Origin: an uncultured Collinsella sp.
GTDB taxonomy: Bacteria > Actinomycetota > Coriobacteriia > Coriobacteriales > Coriobacteriaceae
DNA length: 31,725 nt
Direction: 5' to 3'
Assembly: GCA_902490445.1 (NCBI GenBank)
Contig: CABUDZ010000013.1
Location: 1-31,725, forward strand
Shown: positions 8,394 through 15,697 of the stretch, piece by piece
Layout of the letters: each line of letters begins with the position of its first letter
Numbering within the stretch: the stretch's first letter is position 1
Made by a program: the position numbers and the translations under genes
The notes under the pieces: generated by a model
Told to the model about the DNA's origin: nothing
The model's input: only the letters and a program-made list of their open reading frames with translations
Databases searched by the model: none

Positions 8394-8458
8394 GTTGCGG
8401 TGGAATAGTTCCTGTTTGATGCTTTAACCAGCAAAAACAGGAACTATTTCGCCGCAAC
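8394..8458. repeat. Long palindromic repeat, family 1 copy B
   Basis: Left arm 8394-8417 is identical to the left arm at 3951-3974. The loop 8418-8434 is again 17 nt and starts with GA, with GCTT where copy A has GCCTT. The right arm 8435-8458 differs from perfect complementarity at two positions (TTCGCC instead of TCCACC), leaving G-T pairing possible. It lies 3' of the antiporter gene's terminator, in a gene-free stretch. Confidence 0.9.
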
Positions 8459-8460
8459 AG

Positions 8461-8500
8461 CAAAAGCCCGCGCTGGCAACAAATGTCACCTGCGCGGGCT
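8461..8500 (-). terminator. Rho-independent terminator of the antiporter gene
   Basis: Stem AGCCCGCGC/GCGCGGGCT (8465-8473 with 8492-8500), 18-nt loop, followed on the minus strand by TTTTG. It lies about 115 bases past the stop of the APC antiporter gene. Confidence 0.75.
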
Positions 8501-8614
8501 TGGTGGGCGCTCACAAAGGCACGTTACAGAGACCCACGTCAGTTATGGATTACCGAACGGCACCGGCACGCGACGCCTCCGTCGGCTTACCAAGCGATGA
8601 AGCTTGCCGCAGTC

Positions 8615-10078
8615 TTAGACTATCGGCGCAATGCCGGCAAAGTGCAGATACAGCGAGATGACCGCCACGACAATGACCACCGCTGCGATCAGCTTGTCGT
8701 GCAGGTGCGGAAGTACCGGCTTACCGCGACCTCGCTCGCCCAGCATATAAACGGGAATGGCCGGAGCAAAAAGGATCGTCGTGATCATGACGCCCTGGAG
8801 GCCCGTCGACCACACAAGGAACAATGTGTAAATGAAGCCGAGCGTGCCGAAGAATCGTGCCTTGCCGACGCTTGGCGCATGCGGTCCGTCCAGATGCTCC
8901 TTCTTCCAACCAATCACCATGTAATAGGCAGCCGAGCAGACATACGGAACCAGAATCGTGTTGACTGCGCAGCTATAGAAGAACTGGTAGGTGCTCGCCG
9001 CCACATACGACACGATCAAGAAGAGCTGCGTAATGCCGGAGCTCACGAGAACCGTTACCACCGGGGCGTCGTGCTTGTTCGTCTTGGCAAACGCCAGAGG
9101 GAAGGATCCCTGGCGCGCCGCCTCGAACGGCGTCTCGGACGCAATGATGACATAGCCCAGCAGCGCGCCGACCAACGAAAGGATAACGCCAAGGTTTACG
9201 ATGGCAGCACCAACCGGACCGATTGCGCACTCGAGAATTCCCGCCATGGAGGGCGTTGCAAGCTGTGCCATCTCCTCGCGCGGCATAATGCCGAGCGACA
9301 GCATCGAGATGATCAGATACAGCGTGAATACAGCCGCAAATCCGAGCGCCGTCGAGCGGCCGACGTCACGCACGTACTTAGCACGGCCCGAGATAACGAC
9401 AGCGCCCTCGATGCCCGTGAAGACCCAGACAAGGGCAATCATGGTCGAGACAACCTGCTCGCCAAAGCCAGGACCAGCCGGCTCTCCCCAGAAGTTGTCC
9501 ATAAAGATATCGACGTTGAACTTACCCAGGAGCACGATACTCAGCACAAAGAGCCCCAACGGCACCAGCTTCGCCAACGTGACGATTGTGTTAATGCCCG
9601 CAGCCTCCTTAACGCCACGAAGCACAAGGGCGGTAAGGAACCACAAAAACACGCTGGCGCAGACGATAGAAAGCAGGTTGTTACCCGCGCCAAACGCGGG
9701 GAAGAAATAGCCCAGCGCGCTAAACAGCAAGAGCGCAAAGCTCACGTTGGAAAGACATGCGCTGATCCAGTAGCCCCAAGCGGAGTTGAATCCAATGTAA
9801 TCGCCAAAACCGGCCGCAGCGTATGCATAGATGCCGCCGGTCAGGTCGGGACGGGCCTGAGACAAACCGTTGAACACCATCATCAGCGCAAAGACGCCAA
9901 TAAAGCAAATTCCCCACGAGACGATAACCGCACCGGTATTTGCCCCGCCTGCCGCCATATCGCCGGCAAGCGAAAAGATGCCGCCACAAATACTGGCGGT
10001 AATAACCATCATGGTCAGACGAAAGAGATCGAGGCCATTAGGGTCGATAATCTCTTCATTTTGAGCTTTAGAGGCCAT
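8615..10078 (-). CDS. APC-family basic amino acid antiporter (ArcD/APA type)
   Basis: A 487-residue inner-membrane transporter with about twelve to thirteen helices. The first helix carries the APC substrate-site signature (VITASICGGIFSLAGDMAAG), and GGIYAYAAAGFGDYIGFNSAWGYW follows as in arginine/ornithine antiporters and their APA relatives. A later TGIEGAVVISGRAKYVRDVG segment matches helix 6 of the same group. The gene lies 109 bp downstream of the dimethylargininase-like gene, so it probably imports the substrate or exchanges it for the product (citrulline or ornithine). GGGGG about 10 bases before ATG serves as a weak binding site. The gap between the two genes has a strong hairpin, which may lower expression of this gene relative to the enzyme. 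Confidence 0.88.
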   Translation of the reverse strand: MASKAQNEEIIDPNGLDLFRLTMMVITASICGGIFSLAGDMAAGGANTGAVIVSWGICFIGVFALMMVFNGLSQARPDLTGGIYAYAAAGFGDYIGFNSAWGYWISACLSNVSFALLLFSALGYFFPAFGAGNNLLSIVCASVFLWFLTALVLRGVKEAAGINTIVTLAKLVPLGLFVLSIVLLGKFNVDIFMDNFWGEPAGPGFGEQVVSTMIALVWVFTGIEGAVVISGRAKYVRDVGRSTALGFAAVFTLYLIISMLSLGIMPREEMAQLATPSMAGILECAIGPVGAAIVNLGVILSLVGALLGYVIIASETPFEAARQGSFPLAFAKTNKHDAPVVTVLVSSGITQLFLIVSYVAASTYQFFYSCAVNTILVPYVCSAAYYMVIGWKKEHLDGPHAPSVGKARFFGTLGFIYTLFLVWSTGLQGVMITTILFAPAIPVYMLGERGRGKPVLPHLHDKLIAAVVIVVAVISLYLHFAGIAPIV

Positions 10079-10115
10079 TGTATGTGCACCCCCTTCATCA
10101 TGTGATCGAACGAAA

Positions 10116-10152
10116 GATGGCCCGGACGTCCCGAATCGGGTGCCGGGCCATC
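10116..10152 (-). terminator. Hairpin between dimethylargininase and antiporter genes
   Basis: A perfect 10-bp stem, GATGGCCCGG/CCGGGCCATC (10116-10125 with 10143-10152), with a further CCGA/TCGG pairing inside the loop. On the minus strand it is followed by TTTCGTTC. It could be a leaky terminator or an mRNA 3' stabiliser for the upstream enzyme message. Confidence 0.6.
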
Positions 10153-10187
10153 GGTCAAGCGATCATCAGACTGTTACAGCTATCGCG

Positions 10188-10964
10188 TTAGAAGCGCAGC
10201 GACAGGCAAGAAAGGCCGCCGTCGACCTTGCGATACTCGGAGGTGTCAACGACGAGCGTCTTGTAGCCCAGATCCTGCACGGCCTTGAGCACGGTCGGAT
10301 AGCCCTCGGCAACGATGACCGTACCGTTGACCCAGATGCAGTTGGCGCCGTAAGCCTCGTCCTCGGGCACGACGATCTTGTTGTACTGGGCAAAGTCGGG
10401 CTTATCGATGAACTCACCGGAGACGAGCATGTTGTTGTCCTCGATGTAGTTGACGCCCGTCTTGAGGTGCAGGACCTCCTCCAGCGGAACCTCGGAGCCC
10501 TCGAGGCCCCAGCCTTCAAGAATCTCGCAGAACTGGCGGATACCCTCTTCGTTGGTACGAGCGGAGCGACCGACGTAGAAATGGTCGCCGACCATCATGA
10601 CGTCGCCGCCGTCGAGCGTGCCCGGAGAAACGATGTGCTTGACATGCTCGTCGTCAAAGAAGCGACGGACGGCCGGCTCGATCTCGTCCTTCTCGCCGTT
10701 GCGGCTGTCGGCGCCGGGGTTGGTAATGATGGCGCCGCAGCGAGTGATAACGGCCGGATCTTCGACGAAGCAGCTGTCGGGATACTGCTCGAGTGCCGGC
10801 AGCACCGACACGTCAACGCCGCACTGCTCGAGTGCGTGCTCGTAATCGTAATGCTCCTCGATAGCGCGCTCGTAGATGGGCTGGCCAAGCTCGGGAGCGC
10901 TCGTGATGCCATTGCTCAGGGACTTGCCGGGACGACGGATGATGACGTGGCTGAACTTGGTCAT
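10188..10964 (-). CDS. Dimethylargininase-like amidinohydrolase (DDAH family)
   Basis: A 258-residue enzyme of the guanidino-group-modifying superfamily. Length matches DDAH (about 255) and not arginine deiminase (about 410). Candidate catalytic residues: FVED at 66-69, LDGGD at 117-121, H166 in VLHLKTG, and the nucleophile C253 in GGLSCLSLRF near the C-terminus. Such enzymes cleave methylated arginines to citrulline plus methylamines; some relatives use arginine or agmatine, so the substrate is inferred. No signal peptide: cytosolic. AAGGAGG lies ahead of the ATG. It heads a unit with the antiporter and is divergent from a GntR/FCD regulator, with a palindromic operator touching its -35 box. 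Confidence 0.85.
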   Translation of the reverse strand: MTKFSHVIIRRPGKSLSNGITSAPELGQPIYERAIEEHYDYEHALEQCGVDVSVLPALEQYPDSCFVEDPAVITRCGAIITNPGADSRNGEKDEIEPAVRRFFDDEHVKHIVSPGTLDGGDVMMVGDHFYVGRSARTNEEGIRQFCEILEGWGLEGSEVPLEEVLHLKTGVNYIEDNNMLVSGEFIDKPDFAQYNKIVVPEDEAYGANCIWVNGTVIVAEGYPTVLKAVQDLGYKTLVVDTSEYRKVDGGLSCLSLRF

Positions 10965-11032
10965 GATGATCCTCCTTGGATCTCATAGTACTGAGCGGAC
11001 TTCCTTGCGTCCGCCTTCCTTCCGATGGCTTT

Positions 11033-11061
11033 ATCTTAGGGTGTCTTTGCTGTTTTGTATA
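11033..11061 (-). promoter_or_regulatory. Probable promoter of the dimethylargininase unit
   Basis: On the minus strand TATACA (11056-11061) and TAAGAT (11033-11038) are 17 bases apart, each 4 of 6 to consensus. The -35 box touches the ATTGTATACAAT palindrome, as expected for a repressed promoter. Confidence 0.5.
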
Positions 11062-11072
11062 TTGTATACAAT
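11061..11072. promoter_or_regulatory. Candidate GntR/FCD operator ATTGTATACAAT
   Basis: A perfect 12-bp palindrome in the divergent gap between the hydrolase and the GntR gene. FCD-class GntR regulators typically bind short palindromes with a TTGTATACAA-like core, so the neighbouring regulator is the natural candidate to bind here. A half-similar TTGTAT (11055-11060) lies directly beside it. Confidence 0.65.
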
Positions 11073-11124
11073 CCCGAACGGTAGATAATCCTCGGTAAGC
11101 GTATTCCTGCTTATCGGCGCAAAG

Positions 11125-11153
11125 TAGCACGATTTAGCTGGTCGTTCTATAAT
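11125..11153 (+). promoter_or_regulatory. Possible promoter of the GntR gene
   Basis: A perfect TATAAT at 11148-11153 stands 66 bases before the GntR start codon. The -35 position (TAGCAC, 11125-11130) is weak. Confidence 0.45.
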
Positions 11154-11218
11154 TCGACTGAGCTATTCAAGCGAAACGTATTTAATTTTAGAAATATACC
11201 GTTAAGGAACACAAGCTC

Positions 11219-11869
11219 ATGGAAACGCTCAGAAGGCCTCTGAAGGACCACGTATACGACTATATTTCGAGCCGTATTGACGCCGGCGAGTTGTCCGCCG
11301 GCGACCGGCTGAGCGAGCAAGCGATCTGCGATGCCATGGGCGTGTCGCGCACGCCGGTCCGCGAGGCGCTCATCCAGCTGGCAAGCGATGGCTACCTGGA
11401 CAATCTCCCCCGCCGCGGATTCCGCGTCCGTGGGTTCGATCAGCAAAACGCCGTTGAAGTCTTTGAGATTATGGGGCCGCTCGACGGGCAGGCCGCATAT
11501 CTCGCCTGTCCGAACCTAACCGACGATGACATTACGCAGCTTAAATTTCTCGTCGGCTCCATGGACCTCGCGATCCAAGGCGGCCTCATCCGTAAGTACG
11601 ACGACATTCAGCGAGACTTTCACCTTACGTACTTCAACCGCTGCGGCAACGACCGTCTGCGCGACATGATCTCGCAACTCGAGCGCTGCTTTATCAAGCG
11701 CGATTACGAGACTGTCGACCAAGAGACGGCGTGCAAACTGCTCAATAAAGCCAACAGCGAACATGCTCATATTCTTGAGTTGTTCGAAGCACGAGATGCG
11801 ACGGGCGTGCGCGACTACGTTCGCGATGTCCATTGGAACACGGAAAACGCCCAGTTCACCGTCTGGTAG
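11219..11869 (+). CDS. GntR-family regulator, FCD (FadR-like) subfamily
   Basis: A 216-residue DNA-binding regulator. Residues 1-72 form the winged helix with the typical GntR signature (RLSEQAICDAMGVSRTPVREALIQL, then GFRVRGF). Residues about 78-210 are an all-helical FCD effector domain; RDFHLTYFNRCGND (132-145) and EHAHILELFEARD contain the Asp and His residues that usually hold a metal and a carboxylate ligand. It is divergent from the dimethylargininase/antiporter pair, so it most likely represses them and responds to an amino acid or related acid. AAGGAAC is about 10 bases from the ATG, slightly long. The ligand is unknown. Confidence 0.9.
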   Translation: METLRRPLKDHVYDYISSRIDAGELSAGDRLSEQAICDAMGVSRTPVREALIQLASDGYLDNLPRRGFRVRGFDQQNAVEVFEIMGPLDGQAAYLACPNLTDDDITQLKFLVGSMDLAIQGGLIRKYDDIQRDFHLTYFNRCGNDRLRDMISQLERCFIKRDYETVDQETACKLLNKANSEHAHILELFEARDATGVRDYVRDVHWNTENAQFTVW

Positions 11870-12114
11870 GAAAGCAACAAGGGACGACGTCGGTCTTAGA
11901 CCTTAGCGCCAGCACCGCCCAAACTGATCCGCTTTCCTCCGTCCCCGAGGGATCATTCTTTTGGCAGCCAAGACAACGCCGATGTTTTGGCGCAGACAGC
12001 GAAAGCCCGTCAGAGCGAGCAAGGTGCCTTGAAACGAGACGGCATTGACCTTCTGGTCATGCCGCCGAAGTTGAAAGGCAGATTGCCGCTCTGGCGGACT
12101 TGTAGCGTCAAGTG
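11870..12114 (+). other. Gene-free stretch with possible coding remnant
   Basis: No complete gene is supported. From about 11950 to 12055 one frame reads a helix-like stretch (NADVLAQTAKARQSEQG...RDGIDLL). A second frame then takes over (HAAEVERQIAALADL, stop at about 12103). This is what a frameshifted C-terminal gene remnant would look like. GGCATTGACC/GGTCATGCC also forms a local inverted repeat at the switch point. Evidence is weak. Confidence 0.3.
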
Positions 12115-12142
12115 GTTACGGCGTTTGGTAAAACGCCGTAAC
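12115..12142. terminator. Perfect hairpin between regulator and hydrolase genes
   Basis: Arms GTTACGGCGTTT and AAACGCCGTAAC pair perfectly over 12 bases around a GGTA loop, ending at the stop codon of the alpha/beta hydrolase on the minus strand. There is no good T-tract on either side. It may end or protect transcripts from both convergent genes. Confidence 0.55.
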
Positions 12143-13044
12143 TAAAACCCGTGGCGCTCCAGGAAGCGGAAGGCTAGGCGAATCCATGGACGGACCGCCA
12201 CCTGCTTGTCCTCGTTATCGACCGCGGTATTGGCGTTGCCGAGCGAAAGGCCGTGGCCACCCTGGTCAAAGACGTGCATCTCGCATGCAACACCCTCCTC
12301 GGCCATGCGCCGCGCAAACGGGTAGACCTGCGCGACCGGCGCCGTCTTATCGTCCGAAACGCCCCACACAAAGGTCGGGGGCATCTGGCGCGAAACGTGC
12401 GTGGTAGGGCAAATGTCGGTCAGGTGCTCATCGGTCGCCTCGCCGCCCGTCACCATCGACAGATAGTCGTTGAGCAAATCGCGCCCTGTCTTGCCACCCG
12501 TCTTGGGCACGCGCAGGTCGATGCGCGGGTCGCGCGTCTGCATATCGCGCACATAGGCAAGGTCGAGCAACGGATAGCCCAGCACCACGGCGTCGGGACG
12601 AATATCCTCCGGACGGGCCCCGGCAAGGCCCGCGAAGGATCCGGTCTTCCACTGCGTTGCCAACGAGGCACAGATCATGCCGCCCGCCGAGAAACCCACG
12701 ATGCACACGCGCTTGGGATCGACATGCCACTCGTCGGCGTTGGCGCGCACGGTAGCGACCATCTTGGCGAGGTCCGCCTGCGGGTGCGGAAAGCTCACGT
12801 CGCCCGTGGCGCTCGTCACATAGTTGAGCACAAAGGCCTGGTAGCCGCGGTCCAAAAACGCAAACGCCACCGGGTCCTGCTCGTGCGGAGCGATATGCGT
12901 AAACCCGCCTCCGCCGCAGATGATCACCGCGGGGCGGCGGCCATTGGGCTTGTCGGGCAGCGGCTCGGCACCCAGATACGTAAACGTCGCCGGATAATCC
13001 TCGGTCGGCTCCTCGCCCCACAGCGCATGGTTCTCAATAATCAT
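12142..13044 (-). CDS. Alpha/beta hydrolase, esterase-lipase type
   Basis: A 300-residue cytosolic serine hydrolase. Visible parts: oxyanion-hole segment CGGGGF (43-48), nucleophile elbow GFSAGG with S119 (117-122), acid region SDDKTAP (230-236), and the catalytic His in QGGHGLSL (H264). The pattern resembles acetylxylan-esterase/endo-1,4-xylanase-like or carbohydrate esterases of gut bacteria. The start at MIIENHALWG (13044) is set by GGAGGGAG just upstream; the open frame reaches 13893, but that part is antisense to the EIIA gene. No signal peptide. The substrate is unknown; an acyl group on an imported sugar is a reasonable guess. Confidence 0.85.
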   Translation of the reverse strand: MIIENHALWGEEPTEDYPATFTYLGAEPLPDKPNGRRPAVIICGGGGFTHIAPHEQDPVAFAFLDRGYQAFVLNYVTSATGDVSFPHPQADLAKMVATVRANADEWHVDPKRVCIVGFSAGGMICASLATQWKTGSFAGLAGARPEDIRPDAVVLGYPLLDLAYVRDMQTRDPRIDLRVPKTGGKTGRDLLNDYLSMVTGGEATDEHLTDICPTTHVSRQMPPTFVWGVSDDKTAPVAQVYPFARRMAEEGVACEMHVFDQGGHGLSLGNANTAVDNEDKQVAVRPWIRLAFRFLERHGF

Positions 13045-13230
13045 AGGTGCTCCCTCCGTGCGATTCGTGCGCACTCGTTTTTCGCACCTTAGCGTACCCC
13101 ACTTGAGCCTGCGGCGCAGAAACACCCCCGCAATAAGTTGGCCTTCAACTGATATATCACAAAATCGCTGTTCAGAGGCATCGTTAAGCAGCGTAAAATA
13201 GGAGCGCTGACCGTGCTGGGAAACACGTAC

Positions 13231-13240
13231 GAAACGTTTC
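13231..13240. promoter_or_regulatory. LacI-type palindrome GAAACGTTTC upstream of EIIA
   Basis: A perfect 10-bp palindrome, with GGGAAACACGT a few bases upstream, located 50 bases before the EIIA start. LacI/CcpA-family operators often have a central CG with flanking GAAA/TTTC. No LacI regulator is present in the window. Confidence 0.45.
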
Positions 13241-13290
13241 CGGCAAACCACACGCGTGCAACATGCACGCCTGATACGTTGGAGGCATCT

Positions 13291-13854
13291 ATGGGTCTGC
13301 TCGATTCGCTCAAGTCCACGTTCACTTCGTCGGGCGAGGCGTCCGTTCCGCCCGCAGCAAGCTTCGCCACCCGCGAAGGCGTCATCTACGCTCCCGTCAA
13401 CGGCGTGCTCGTCAATCTGAGTGAGGTTCCCGACGAGACCATCGCCTCGGGCATGCTCGGCCAGGGCTACGGCATCGAGCCCATTACCGACACCATTTAC
13501 GCCCCCGCCAACGGTCGCATCGGCGCCACCACCGTCACCAACCACTCCATCGGCATGATTACCGAGGACGGTCTTCGCGTGTTCATCCATGTTGGCCTGG
13601 GCACCGTGGAAATGAACGGCAAGGGTTTTGCCCGCTTTGTCGAGATGGGCGACACGGTCAAGGCCGGCCAGCCGCTCATCAGCTTCGATCGCGAGGCCAT
13701 CAAGGCCGCCGGTCACGAGGACATCGTGACCGTCATCATCTCTGAGCTCGACCGCCTCAAGAGCATCGACCACGTCGGCGAGTCTGGCACGCTTATCGGC
13801 GGCAATCCGCTCGTCAAGCTTGGCGATCCGCTGCTGGTTGCCAAGACCAAGTAG
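13291..13854 (+). CDS. PTS glucose-type EIIA component
   Basis: A 187-residue phosphocarrier of the EIIA-Glc family, which takes phosphate from HPr and passes it to an EIIB domain. The phosphorylated histidine is H100 in VFIHVGLGTVEMNGKGF, and its partner is H85 in NHSIGMITEDG. The GDTVKAGQPL turn near the C-terminal half is also typical. Start at 13291 is fixed by GGAGG 6 bases upstream; the frame can be extended to 13213 without a binding site. It stands alone, without EIIB or EIIC here, so it either serves several sugar permeases or has a regulatory role. A strong terminator follows. Confidence 0.93.
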   Translation: MGLLDSLKSTFTSSGEASVPPAASFATREGVIYAPVNGVLVNLSEVPDETIASGMLGQGYGIEPITDTIYAPANGRIGATTVTNHSIGMITEDGLRVFIHVGLGTVEMNGKGFARFVEMGDTVKAGQPLISFDREAIKAAGHEDIVTVIISELDRLKSIDHVGESGTLIGGNPLVKLGDPLLVAKTK

Positions 13855-13892
13855 CCAGGCCCCGCGCCACACAGCCAAAAGGCACCTCGTCA

Positions 13893-13929
13893 AGCGCCCG
13901 CGACCATTTGGCCGCGGGCGCTTTTCGTT
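13893..13929 (+). terminator. Terminator of the EIIA gene
   Basis: Perfect 10-bp stem AGCGCCCGCG/CGCGGGCGCT (13893-13902 with 13913-13922), followed by TTTCGTTT. Confidence 0.85.
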
Positions 13930-14035
13930 TGAAAAACCATCCCGCCAATGCCTTATCTGTATAGCCCAAATGAGCCGAGCTGCTAGAATATCGAACTGTA
14001 TGGATAACTATCATTCAACCGTTATGGGAGGATAC

Positions 14036-15439
14036 GTGAACCGCACCAAAATCGCGCAGCTCTATGCCGATGCCGAGTCGCTCGGCGGCCAGACCGTCAC
14101 CGTCGCCGGCTGGGTCAAGTCCATCCGCGACATGAAGAACTTTGGCTTTGTTACGCTCAACGACGGCAGCTGCTTCCGCGACCTGCAGGTCGTCATGAAC
14201 CGCGAGGCACTCGACAACTACGACGAGATCGCCCATCAAAACGTCTCGGCCGCACTCATTTGCACCGGCACCGTCAAGCTGACCCCCGATGCGCCCCAGC
14301 CCTTCGAGCTTTCTGCCACCTCCATCGAGGTCGAGGGCGTCAGCGCCCCGGATTACCCGCTGCAGAAGAAGCGCGCAACCGTCGAGTTCCTGCGCACCCA
14401 GCAGCACCTGCGCCCGCGCACCAACCTGTTCCGCGCCGTGTTCCGCATCCGTTCTGTCGCGGCTGCCGCCATCCACCGCTTCTTCCAGGAGCAGGGCTTT
14501 GTCTACGTCAACACCCCCATCATCACCACGAGTGACTGCGAGGGCGCCGGCGAGATGTTCCGCGTGACCACGCTCGACCCCAAAAATCCGCCCCTCACCG
14601 AGTCCGGCGAGGTTGACTGGAGCCAGGACTTCTTTGGAAAGCACGCGAGCCTTACCGTATCCGGCCAGCTCAATGCCGAGAACTTTGCCATGGCCTTTGG
14701 CGACGTGTACACCTTTGGCCCCACCTTCCGCGCCGAAAACTCCAACACCACGCGCCACGCCGCCGAGTTTTGGATGATCGAGCCCGAGATGGCCTTTGCC
14801 GACCTTAACGACTACATGGATAACGCCGAGGCCATGCTCAAGTACGTCCTTAAGGACGTTATGGCCACCTGCCCCGACGAGCTCAACATGCTCAACAAGT
14901 TTGTGGACAAGGGCTTGATCGAGCGCCTGGACCACGTGGCAAACTCCGACTTTGCCCGCGTTACCTACACCGAGGCCGTCGAGATCCTGGAGCAGGCAGT
15001 CGCTGCTGGCCACCAGTTTGATTACCCCGTCAGCTGGGGCATCGACCTGCAGACCGAGCACGAGCGCTTCCTGACCGAGGAGCACTTTAAGCGCCCGACC
15101 TTCGTGACCGACTACCCGGCTGAGATCAAGGCGTTCTACATGCGCATGAACGAGGACGGCAAGACCGTCGCCGCCGCCGACTGCCTGGTTCCCGGTATCG
15201 GCGAGATTATCGGCGGCTCCCAGCGCGAGGAGCGCCTGGATCTGCTCGAGGCCCGCATCAAGGACCTGGGCATGAATCCCGAGCAGTACAAGTACTACCT
15301 TGACCTGCGCCGCTACGGTTCCTGCAAGCACGCCGGCTACGGTCTGGGCTTCGAGCGCTTGGTCATGTATCTGACCGGCGTGGGCAACATCCGCGACGTC
15401 CTGCCGCACCCGCGCACCGTGGGCAACGCCGACTTCTAA
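14036..15439 (+). CDS. asnS: Asparaginyl-tRNA synthetase
   Basis: A class IIb aminoacyl-tRNA synthetase of 467 residues (bacterial AsnRS is about 466) that charges tRNA-Asn. The N-terminal OB-fold anticodon domain (VAGWVKSIRDMKNFGFVTLNDGS) precedes the catalytic core. Motif 2 is FRAENSNTTRHAAEFWMIEPE and motif 3 is GYGLGFERLVMYLTG. The sequence GSQREERLDLL near the C-terminal end and the NTTRH string point to AsnRS rather than AspRS. The start is set at GTG 14036 because GGGAGG lies 4 bases before it; an in-frame ATG at 14024 would overlap that binding site. Single gene bounded by terminators. No T-box leader was seen upstream. Confidence 0.96.
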   Translation: MNRTKIAQLYADAESLGGQTVTVAGWVKSIRDMKNFGFVTLNDGSCFRDLQVVMNREALDNYDEIAHQNVSAALICTGTVKLTPDAPQPFELSATSIEVEGVSAPDYPLQKKRATVEFLRTQQHLRPRTNLFRAVFRIRSVAAAAIHRFFQEQGFVYVNTPIITTSDCEGAGEMFRVTTLDPKNPPLTESGEVDWSQDFFGKHASLTVSGQLNAENFAMAFGDVYTFGPTFRAENSNTTRHAAEFWMIEPEMAFADLNDYMDNAEAMLKYVLKDVMATCPDELNMLNKFVDKGLIERLDHVANSDFARVTYTEAVEILEQAVAAGHQFDYPVSWGIDLQTEHERFLTEEHFKRPTFVTDYPAEIKAFYMRMNEDGKTVAAADCLVPGIGEIIGGSQREERLDLLEARIKDLGMNPEQYKYYLDLRRYGSCKHAGYGLGFERLVMYLTGVGNIRDVLPHPRTVGNADF

Positions 15440-15485
15440 TCGTCGGACGCTAGCTCGCGTCGCCACACGCCAACGCTCATCGCAT

Positions 15486-15521
15486 AAGCGTCTCTCGACA
15501 TCGGTCGAGAGACGCTTTTTT
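15486..15521 (+). terminator. Terminator of asnS
   Basis: Perfect 14-bp stem AAGCGTCTCTCGAC/GTCGAGAGACGCTT with an ATCG loop, ending in six Ts. Textbook Rho-independent terminator, 46 bases after the asnS stop. Confidence 0.95.
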
Positions 15522-15553
15522 CAACAACATCCGTCAAGCTTTTGGCAAGTTTT

Positions 15554-15567
15554 TGGTCAGTTGACCA
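15554..15567. promoter_or_regulatory. Palindrome TGGTCAGTTGACCA upstream of WYL-like gene
   Basis: A perfect 6-2-6 inverted repeat 131 bases before the regulator's start codon. It may be an operator, possibly for autoregulation; nothing else supports this. Confidence 0.3.
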
Positions 15568-15697
15568 GGGCTGTTGAAAACTCGACCCGCCGCTTGCCGA
15601 CGGCTACCGACCGCCCGGAGTGTCCTGCACCCCTGGGAAAGCCCCGCGCCCTAGGCTCCATACCGTCGCCACCCAAAACGGAAAGGACGTGGACGCC

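Noticed and set aside
8483..10105. 540-codon open frame on the plus strand
   Set aside because: Antisense to the APC antiporter; highly charged, repetitive composition typical of a shadow of a membrane protein gene.
13045..13893. N-terminal extension of the alpha/beta hydrolase frame to 13893
   Set aside because: The extension is antisense to the EIIA gene, and a good ribosome site marks the start at 13044.
13930..14035. T-box or other riboswitch in front of asnS
   Set aside because: The space between the EIIA terminator and asnS is about 105 bases and shows no T-box sequence or antiterminator; only a TAGAAT-like -10 at 13984.
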